A DNA stretch of 64,000 nt, from NCBI GenBank assembly GCA_003344405.1, contig NOWV01000029.1, forward strand, positions 544,928 through 608,927, written 5' to 3'. The notes under the pieces were generated by a model. That model ran no database searches. It was not told where the DNA came from and was given only the letters and a program-made list of their open reading frames with translations. How positions within the stretch are numbered: the stretch's first letter is position 1; each line of letters starts with the position of its first letter. Made by a program: the position numbers and the translations under genes. Below are positions 54,714 to 64,000 of this stretch, one piece after another. This DNA is from Trichoplax sp. H2. Taxonomy: Eukaryota; Placozoa; Uniplacotomia; Trichoplacea.

Positions 54714-57700
54714 GAGAGGAAGTCATGACTGTCTTGGATAGTTTGGGTTTCTCTCAACCGACACCAGTCCAACTTCAGGTTAGGTCTTATCATCCAGGAT
54801 TGCAGTGGTTGCATGCTGCAGCCAAAAAATAAAACATCTCTTCATCAAGCTTATGCATGATATAAGATGTTCACACAGCATTAATAATCAACGCTATTCA
54901 ATGGATGATAATAGTGTAGATATTATGATAAAATTGTGGATACTACATGCGATGAATTTGAATAGAGTCCTCAAATTTCACCCTACATACGTATACGCAA
55001 TGCTAATTGATTCGGTCGCACAGCTCTAAAGTTAAATTACTCTACAAGTGTACATATACAGCGGTATATGATTATATTATTGACAGTTGTATGAACAGAT
55101 TGATATTACTAGCGAGAGAATGTTAAAATAAAACAATTCTACAATCAGTTCATGTAGATGTACAGTACCGATTATCATCAATATCAAGTATTACTAGCAT
55201 AAAAGTGGGAATAATTCATTTCCTATACAAATCAATTTTTGTAACCTTCAGTTCAACTATTGCCATTCCTATCATCAAAAATGGACTGTAATAGTTGGAA
55301 CAGGATGTTATTGATATTGAATAAATAGCACCTTTTTAAGCTAATTATTTTTAGCATGTACTTATGAATGATACTGTTATTCATATAGTCAATCAAGGCC
55401 GTCATGGAAGGACGCAATGTAATCATAAATTCAGAAACAGGAAGCGGAAAAACTCTCTGTAATTATATTTGTAATTTTTTCATATCTTGCTCTAGCACTG
55501 GTATGTCATAATTTGTCATCAGTAGTCAATATTGTCTGTAAAGCAATACGCAGTCATAGATATCGCGAAAAGATTCCATCATAAAGTAACAATAACTATT
55601 CTTGACAATGACTACGAGCTACTATTTAAAACTAAGACGAAATAGACTCTACTGATAGGTAATCATACTGTAGACGTAGACATTTACTTTATACGAGTAC
55701 TGGATTTAATTCATGCTATCAATGCTGCTTATATCTACTGGATAAATTATTTACATTAATACAGTAAATTCTATAGCAGCATCGTTTACTCTCTACCTTG
55801 TATTTTAATATTCATTGACTAGGTTATCTTTTGCCCCTGATAAATAAGTTATATTCCGACTATGAGCTAGGCCCAATAGTACCGCGTGCATTGATATTGG
55901 CACCGACTGCTGAATTAGTACATCAGGTAGGAACAAGCAAACTGTACAACGCCTACATTTCTACTGTGATACTCTGTAACAGCAACAAAATCATGCATTT
56001 CATTCTTCTATGGTACAACAGATACATCAGTAAAGCTACAATGAGTGATCCATATATACTGTACATATATTCTTATTTTAGATATCAACCGTATTCCGAA
56101 GCTTGGTACCAAATAATCAATTTACTGCATCCATTGTTACATCAAAAAGCACCCTATTGATAAAAGATAATACAGCTGCAATTATTGGTGTTCCCCATAA
56201 CATTACCACATATCATGCGCCATCGTTACTGAATAGTATTGAAACGATTATTGTAGACGAAGCAGATGCTTTAGTTACTGGAAGTGCTAGCCGTGATGTT
56301 TGGACAATGCTCAATTGTAAACGATTAATGGTTGAATCGAAGAAGGCAGACGAGGAAAAACAGACAAAAATGACGGAAGTAAATGTAGAAATATCAAGTA
56401 GTTCTAAACGCATACCCAACCTTCGTCGTGGTAGTTCCATTACTCGACATGGATTAGATAGTAAAAATTGCCAGTATTTATTTGTAGGAGCAACCTTACC
56501 TTCTAATAATAATGAAAAATCTGAATATGGCATAATACATGGATGGCTCAAAAAGTTAAACCCTACATTAGTGCATTTAGCTCGTACTGAAAATGTTCAC
56601 AAAATTATATCAACGTTACAATCGGATTGTATCATGACTAAAAATGACGAAAAATTGGAAACATTATTGCATATATTAGATAAAGTAAAAAGTAATTATA
56701 ATGATGAAAACAAGATGACTCCAAACAAAAACTTAAACAGATCACCTGTAGCTAAGGGTGATCATTTAAAAATGATAGTATTTACCAATACAGCATACCA
56801 TGCATTTGCATTATATCGATTTCTTGATGGTACCGATCCTAATCTAATGAAAGAGCCACAAAGGAGTGTATTACCGTTACATTTTGAACTATTACCACCT
56901 GAACAAAAAGAAGAACTTATAAACACTGTAAATTTTGAAAAAAACTATTTTAAAGCACAGTATTCAAACGAGTGGAAAGGCAGGTTAGTATCTTGTAAGA
57001 AAATCCTTCTCCTTTCATACATATGTGTGCAGCACAATACTGCATCTCGTGCACATACTGTAATAACTGAATGTTATGCTGTAATTCTTGCATTTTACGG
57101 TACGTTAATCATTTTGTTGTACTATATATTTCAATTTTGCTAAGGTGTGGTATACTACATAAGGACATTCCAATTGAAGTAAGAGAGGAAATTCTGAATA
57201 AATTCATCAATGGAGATATACCTATCCTCATTACAACTGATATAGCATCTAGAGGATTGGATATTCCTAACGTTACAGCAGTTATTCAATATGATTTCGC
57301 TTTAAGTGCAGTTGATTATTTACATCGGGCTGGTCGCACCGCCCGTAGTGGAAATGAGGGGCAGTGTAAGTATTATAGCTGTAATAAGAATTTCATAAGT
57401 GGAAAAGCTTGCCTCATTTAATCTTTTTAATCGTTCATTGACTTTCACATTTTTGTAAACTGTTCTCAACATAAATATTTATCTACGACTTCAATTTCAT
57501 AAAGTAATTTAACTGATTGTTTTTTTACCTTTCAAAATATGGATTTAAAGTTTTTAGCATGGCTACTGAAAATGACAGTTTTTTGGTCGAGGCAATCAGA
57601 AATATCAAGGCTAGTGAATCGTTCGACAGCGTGTTTAGCCGCAATCGTAATCTTAGAAGAAAATTAAGAAAGCTCAAGAAGCAACAGACAGACCAAAATG

Positions 57701-57747
57701 ATATCATACATAGCGATGAGCCAAATAGTGAAGCCGTTAATTACTAA
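54620..57747 (+). CDS. DDX28: DDX28-like DEAD-box RNA helicase
   Basis: ATP-dependent RNA helicase resembling DDX28, which acts in mitochondrial large-ribosome assembly. Exons 54620-54778, 55389-55458, 55823-55926, 56082-56983, 57145-57365, 57551-57747 are in phase and give 550 residues (human 540). The N-terminus MIALNRLCKLPRWHFALTVK is basic and hydrophobic with no acidic residue, fitting mitochondrial import. Motifs: Q motif FGF..LGFSQPTPVQLQ; I, ETGSGKT (about 70); TLCYLLPLINKL; Ia, LAPTAELVHQ (Ala where most DEAD-box proteins have Arg); II, VDEAD (about 170); III, VGATLPS (GAT, as in DDX28); V, TTDIASRGLDIP; VI, HRAGRTARSG. The C-terminal exon is Arg/Lys-rich. Human DDX28 is intronless; this copy has five introns. 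The first coding exon is the last unit of a 5' repeat array. Confidence 0.92.
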
Positions 57748-58289
57748 GATTTTGAATAATAGAATCTTTTATTTAAAATCCATCCGTAGTACTTCATAAC
57801 AGACAATATATATTTTAAATGTTGAAATCGGTAACAGTCTGTAAGTAAATGTCAACAGCTGCAATATAAATTTCATTTTTCATTACAACATCTGCATAAA
57901 ATACAAATAAATGCATATATTAACACCGAGTTTTTTCAGCTGATGAATCTTATCCAAGCACATAAGTAGATGTTACAGCAATTTATTGTGGAAATAATGA
58001 CATATTACTTCAGATAATATAATTCGTTTTGGCTAATATTCCATATTCAAATAAAAACTATGTTTAGATACGGTTGCATTCTTAAAGCCCATGCGGCATT
58101 CACAAGGAGATGGTGTCGATTTTAACAGCCAAAGCTAAAAAGCAAGCGTTGTAGGAATCTATTACAATTTTATATTATGATTACGCGATTGAGTTAAACT
58201 ATAACGTAATGTAGTTATGGCACTGAAAATTAGCAATATTTACCCTATGATACATTTGAATGCTAAAAAATATTCTTGATGACATTTAG
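57748..58289. other. Short convergent 3' interval
   Basis: Holds the 3' UTRs of the DDX28-like gene (plus) and the USP10-like gene (minus). No repeat or exon seen. AATAAA-type sequences occur on both strands; none is assigned. Confidence 0.5.
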
Positions 58290-61200
58290 TTAGCTATCTG
58301 CGTTGAATAGATCTTTCCTTTGATAGAAGAGTAGGTAAGCGCAACGATCTTCTGCGTATTTCATAACCTGAGCGAATAAAAAGATACATATATTGGCATT
58401 TCGTTAACGACTCGAGGAAATGAAGCACTAGGTTTCGTTAAATAACAAGCTGAAATAGCTTGACTCGTTGGTAATAAATTGCAGTGTTATGAGCATGAAA
58501 GATTTGACGATATGGTCATGTGTGGAGATGTAAAACGTACCTCTTTAACTGATATAGTTTTAGCCATAGTATCATCGTGTCGAATCCAGCGTTTAAAGCT
58601 TGCATGATAAGCATCACAAGTGTAATGGCCACCGGCCGCTCGCAGACCATGATGGAAGACAACTACAACAATTGTAACTATTGTTAATTTCTTCAATTCT
58701 CCAACATTAAGACTTTAAAATAAATTTTAGACAACTTTTCTATCAAGTAGCAAGCATGCAGTATCAAAAATATATTAATTTTGATATTGAGATCAGTGCC
58801 ATCAATTCTCATACCCGAAATTAACCGATAAGACCTATACATTTCCGACCTTTGCTTACATTCTCTGGATAAAAGTTCTACATAACAACAATCAAGGAAA
58901 TTCATTGCCAAACATAGCTAAAAGTCACAATTTTATAACAACTGAATAGTTACCTTTATCGATTTCCAACTGTAAGTCGTAATTTACATCTTTTGTAAGT
59001 TTCTGGCAAATTCCATGATCAAATATGAAGCGCTTTAAATGAAGAATTAGGATTTTAGGAAGACGTTCAAAAGACATTTTCTTTGTTGCTTCGACCTGAG
59101 GTTGATTAAGTAAAATAAAGATAAATTACCGAGTAATCAACATAAAATTGTTTCCCGTGTTGTCTACTAAGACATAAGTTAATAATGAAAATAAATTTAA
59201 AAGATTTCTATAACCTTTATTTTCTTTCCATCATTGCCAGAAATATAATGTTCTACTTGTTCAGATCCCATTGACTTCTTAATTGCATCCTTAATATGGC
59301 TTATTTCAGAATCCTTTGTGTAGGAAAATTGATAATAATGTTAAAGTAAAATTGTTTATGTAATGTCATAAAGAACTTGAAAGTTTATCTAAGTAATAAA
59401 TTCTTGTAGGTCATACATGGATGTCTAGTTGTAACGTAAAGAAAGGCTGAGAAGTATTGGATTGTTTTTCGTTAGTATATTTTATGGATGACCGTATCTC
59501 TCCGCCAAAAGTTTCACTAATCAATGAATGATTCTGAGCAATCTAAACAAATAACAGAAAAATAAGTGTAATTGACATAATGAAAGGACTAAGAAGTAAT
59601 ACTATTTAAGTATGAAATTTATTTAATTACCGTTCTACTAATTGCGCTCTTTTTCTTTGATAATGCCTGTTGCCATTCACCATCGCCAGAATTGATATTA
59701 TCTATATCATTTTCACACGATGCTTGATCAGAGGCAGACGATTTTTCAAGTGATATTGATACTATTTCCTCGTGCAAGTTATCTAACATGCAACCAAGGA
59801 ACTCTTCCGCATCTTCTTGTCTCTCCCCTTTTGCCATGGAAGGTCTTAGAATAGCTAACATTTCATATATACATTGAGGCTCGAAAGGGTTATCAAATCG
59901 AACTTCCTTGCCAGCTTTTAACAATTTTCCGAAAGTCTTTTCGTATTCCTGACGTTCCAGCAAGTCGAACTGGTTTACAAAAGCTGCCATACCATTAATT
60001 GCTGGTGTCCGACAGTCACCAATTGTCTGTTGAAGTGTTGGAAAAGAGCCAATCTTTCTTAAGGCTCTGTGTATAGGTGAACAAACTAGTAATGATTGTA
60101 AAGTCGAATTGATAAAGCAGAAACTCGCTTTGTTGGTTAATCCTCGAGGCTTGAAAGGCATAAAATTAAAATTTAATGTCTCCTGAAATATTCTTGCTAG
60201 CGCAGAAAGACCATTTTCGCTATTTTGAACAGGAAAATTTATTTCATTAGCGGGACTTTGATCATTTTCAGGTATCGTCTGATGCTCCTTAGGCTGTTTT
60301 GGTAGATTTTTTTTTAGAATATTGGCAAAAGTCAGAGTAACTTTGTGATCAATTTGTTTCTCAGTAGTACAATCCGCCGGACTATCGTCACAGCTACTCT
60401 GAGTATCGTTTAGTTTACAATCGTGACCTATTTTACCGAAAAGAAAGGAATCATTTTATAAGTAAACGGGCAATTAATATCAATTTTAAACCTAGCTATT
60501 GCATATTTATTGGCGATAATGATTGCATGAAAGTTCTACAATTTCATAATCGTATTCTTAAGCAAATATTAACGTTGGATCAATGAATTGATAGCGTGAT
60601 AACAATATTACCATCCGTCTCTGCAGTATTTATAGGTGCATTTGATGAAGACAAGTTAGCATTTTCTGGCGTCGGCTGAACTTTATTAGAGCATGCTTCT
60701 TTAGCCTTGAGTAAGATATGTAGTTTATCCGATCCACAGTCATAGCCTGTAGAAAAAGTTTCAAAATAAAGTTGATGCGTTTGTAACATTTATCTAAAAC
60801 ATGCATATAGGCCTTTTAATAGAATACGAACATGCTAAAAATTGAATACATCAGTGCTAGAGTGACAGTATGTGTTAACCTAATTCCATCATATCGTTCA
60901 TATTTCAGCTAACATTAAGCATATAATCATTATTTCAAGTGTCGCTTTAAATCGATATCGCACGGTTAGTAGCGCACATAAAAAACGTTCGTCTAAACAT
61001 TTAATCATTGCATACAGTATAACACGTATAAAATCAATGATTGTGCAAGAGGAGCAATCATTTGATCTATAATTCTGAGATTTACAATTCATAGTGTTAC
61101 ATTACTACTTAAATTACCTTCCAATTGTTGCTTATCATACACATCTTTTAGATCCCACAGAAACTAATAGTTTAGAGGGCAAACAATGCAAGAATATCAT

Positions 61201-63172
61201 AATCACATTATCCATTGAATGGTATGTATTTTATCATTTATAAGGATACAATGCCAAATAAAACGTTATATTCATTCGATAAGAGATGTATTTAAGGTAA
61301 ATTATCCATTATACTGATGGTAAAGTGTAGCGTAAGAAACATTATAGCGAAGGCAACCGTACTTTCTATGCACGCAGACTAAAATGTTTAGTATCACTTT
61401 GTAAGTAGTCAAGGTAAGTATCATAAAATGAAAAATAGATCCATTGTATATAGAAAAATCAGATAAAAGTGTTAAACGATAATAGCTATTTCTTACCAAT
61501 GCAGCAGAGCAAGATTTTAGCTTGCCATCTATAAAGAATTTTGAATTATCGGCTATTGTAAAACTTCCGAATGTTATATCCTAGTTAACATAACCAATGA
61601 TGAAATTAAATGATTATAATTATATTATCGACAATACTGTACCGTTGATAGAATGCTAGACGTAATTATACAGTAGGTATCCGTTTATGATAATTGAATA
61701 CATTCCAAACTAAAATTTTAACAACTCCATTTCTGTATCCAATAATGTACTATCAGTTATTTCCTATACTTTAAAAGGTATTAAACTGGTATTCTATCCT
61801 GTAACGGTAACAAACTGACAAATAAGAATTATAAAGCTTTTATCCAAAATTTAAGATGACTCGAGAAAAGATTTCTAATTATTGTGGTCAATTTTTACTA
61901 TCTCTAGGCGTACACTGTGATGAATTACTATATACTAAACGTGTATCTAGTAGTTTATGGTAGAGTATACCTAGGCTAATATTTATAAATGATAATCTGT
62001 ATCCAGGTAAACCCGTAAGCAAGGTAGTGATACATTAGAATGTAGTGCTAATACGAAGCGTCATCGTGTATATACTGTTGCTCAATTTGCAAAATAATAT
62101 GTAATGAATACAGTACATCAATATATGTTATATACATACGAGTATATGTGTTTACTGTTAATGTTCTATACCATATGTACACGTCTACTGTATGTAACTG
62201 GCAGTCAATTAGAAGGGAAGGCAATCTTGCAATTGTAACTTCCAAGCGACTACGTGATTAGTGGGCATTTGACAGTATATCAACTACTGCATGTAAAATT
62301 CTAAAGTCTACAGGGTATAGTTAATTATAAGAGAAGTAAAATATACACAAGTGCTATATAATGTGTTCACTATTGTACAATCATGAAACTTTTAATGAGC
62401 ACTATACTTTACCCTACAACGCGACTGCTTCATACTTTACTCTTACTATATTTACTTTAGCATCAAAATTGTAGCTATTTTGTATTTACTATTATAAGAA
62501 ATTGAAATTCACAAATATTCTGCTTTACGAACTACGTTGACCATTATACTCTGCTTGATGATCATTCAATATGATAAAAAATCTGGTGATATCCAATAAG
62601 GATTTACATTGATTGCTTAGGCTAGGCCTAAGTTATAGACAATGCTTCATTGACAGCATCCATAGTGAGAAGGATAGAGTCTTGGCTATAAAGTTAACTG
62701 TATGGTCTTAGCTCATTCAACCAAGATTGTTATTTACATGGTATCCTATTAGGCATTCTCTTTTTCTTTCTTTTTTTTTTGAATTATTCAATACTGTCAC
62801 AGATTACTGTAATTTAGTCAGACATGACAATATCAATATTAATCTACTGTCGATTCATATCCCTAGCTTACGGTAGTGACAAGTGAAATGCATGGCTAAT
62901 CCTTGAAACAACTTATTCTTGTCTACTGTCCAATGCAAATTCGGATGGTAGAAATAACGTACAAGTAGAAGAGTACGCATCTAAATGCAGCCACTACAAC
63001 GATAGAATATAATTCTACTCCATTTTAATGGAATATAACCAATAGTCGCTAGAAAATAACTGGACTAGATCCATTTTAATACAAGGTTGATGGAACACGA
63101 TCGTTCCTTGGACCAAGTCATTACCTGCACTTGACTGCAATTCATCTTGACAATAACGTCCTGTGTATTCAT
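58290..63172 (-). CDS. USP10: USP10-like ubiquitin-specific protease
   Basis: Cysteine deubiquitinase of the USP10 type; the human protein binds G3BP to restrain stress granules and deubiquitinates p53 and 40S ribosomal proteins. Eleven exons, all in phase: 63125-63172, 61497-61580, 61118-61163, 60612-60746, 59631-60427, 59417-59542, 59215-59313, 58954-59095, 58815-58877, 58541-58662, 58290-58367; 579 residues (human 798, the difference lying in the N-terminal disordered region). Catalytic domain: LTNKASFCFINSTLQSL (Cys about 207); KGERQEDAEEFLGCMLDNLHEE; GDGEWQQALSKKKSAISR; FGGEIRS; SQPFFTLQLDI; LPKILILHLKRF; catalytic His in HHGL..GGHYT with RWIRHDD; AYLLFYQRKDLF. Exon 2 begins DITFGSF, aligned with the human G3BP-binding FGDF. 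Exon 1 (M-N-T-Q-D..., ATG 63172) is the least certain, chosen by phase, donor GTAATG and the short first exon of human USP10. Confidence 0.9.
61581..63124 (-). other. First intron of the USP10-like gene (if exon 1 is right)
   Basis: A 1.5-kb AT-rich stretch with no recognised exon, repeat array or RNA gene. If exon 1 at 63125-63172 is wrong, the true first exon lies in here or to the right. Confidence 0.4.
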
Positions 63173-63600
63173 GGACGTCTCTATTTCTCTTCTATTTGAA
63201 AGGGGCAATGATAAGACTAAATTTGAACAAGAAAATCTTCTTCTAGCGTGAATTTGTCACTTGAAAGTGGAATAACACCATTGGTAAATTGCTTTTCTTC
63301 GTTTGGCGATAGCAGAATTGGAGGAAAAATGCTCTCACCGTCCTAACATACAAACACACAAAGGAGAAGAGACAATGAAAACAACGCATGCGTCAGCCCG
63401 CTGCCTTTTCCAGTAGCCAGTTAAAAGTGAGTATTACAGAATGCGTCAATCTTGAAAAACGTCGAGTGATATTTTTGCCAGCGTCTCATACGGTCCTACC
63501 AGCGGCATACATTTCCTCTTAAATATTTGACACTGTGAGTCTGTTTGGCTTTTGCCATGAAATTTTATCTGTACGCGTCCCTAAATAGGAGTCAATCAGG

Positions 63601-64000
63601 TCGAGTCAGTCTCATTCGTAGCGACTTTTCGTTTTATCTGAATCTGACCTGCAGGTCGAGTCAGTCTCATTCGTAGTGACTTTTCGTTTTATCTGAATCT
63701 CACCTGCAGGTCGAGTCAGTCTCGTTCGTAGTGACTTTTCGTTTTATCTGAATCTCACCTGTAGGTCAAGTCAGTCTCATTCGTAGTGACTTTCGTTTTA
63801 TCTGAATCTCACCTGCAGGTCAAGTCAGTCTCATTCGTAGTGACTTTTCGTTTTATCTGAATCTGACCTGCAGGTCGAGTCAGTCTCATTCGTAGTGACT
63901 TTTCCCTGCATCTGAATCTCACCTGCAGGTCAAGTCAGTCTCATTCGTAGTGACTTTTCGTTTTATCTGAATCTCACCTGCAGGTCGAGTCAGTCTCATT
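63601..64000. repeat. 55-bp tandem repeat, at least 7 copies, runs off right edge
   Basis: Units (TCGAGTCAGTCTCATTCGTA or TCAAGTCAGTC..) start at 63601, 63656, 63711, 63766, 63820, 63875, 63930 and 63985: period 55, once 54. Most contain GACTTTTCGTTTTATCTGAA and a PstI-type CCTGCAGG core. The array begins about 430 bp 5' of the proposed USP10-like start and continues beyond the window. Confidence 0.97.

Overview
The window is animal nuclear DNA. It is AT-rich, genes are split into short exons (about 20-900 bp) by mostly 45-500 bp GT-AG introns, and both strands are used. The set of recognisable proteins (rhophilin-type HR1+BRO1 protein, ABHD4/5, C16orf87-family zinc protein, PXYLP1-type phosphatase, ZC3H18, HRI kinase, USP10) is metazoan. 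Compact introns plus this gene set suggest an early-branching animal, most likely a placozoan; that placement is inference.

Layout, left to right: rhophilin-like gene (minus, running off the left edge, start near 5380); ABHD4-like hydrolase (plus, 10474-12927); 6-phosphogluconolactonase (minus, 14534-15247) with a 10-copy minisatellite directly upstream; unassigned minus-strand exons (17769-18733); C16orf87-family gene (minus, 18927-20789); mitochondrial-type alanine aminotransferase (minus, 25668-29122, 13 exons); a long open frame with an apparent frameshift (minus, 29440-29852); PXYLP1-like phosphatase (plus, to 35277); Rieske iron-sulfur protein (minus, 37277-38908); ZC3H18-like RS protein (plus, 42153-44135); HRI/EIF2AK1-like eIF2alpha kinase (minus, 46461-52465, 15 exons); DDX28-like mitochondrial DEAD-box helicase (plus, 54620-57747); USP10-like deubiquitinase (minus, 58290-63172, 11 exons). 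A 55-bp satellite runs off the right edge. Exon chains were built by hand from splice signals, reading phase and family similarity; phases agree at every junction I report for the named genes.

The genes do not form one pathway. Three serve mitochondria (alanine aminotransferase, Rieske protein, DDX28), and two relate to the stress-granule/translation-stress axis (HRI kinase, USP10 with an FGxF motif near its N-terminus). Two patterns stand out. Most of the named genes have human counterparts on 16q or 19q, including C16orf87 next to GPT2 as in human. Second, dense GTAC-type palindromic repeats and several tandem repeats lie in the divergent (5'-to-5') intergenic intervals and are nearly absent from the convergent ones. 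One such repeat is a four-copy array made from the 5' end of the DDX28-like gene itself.
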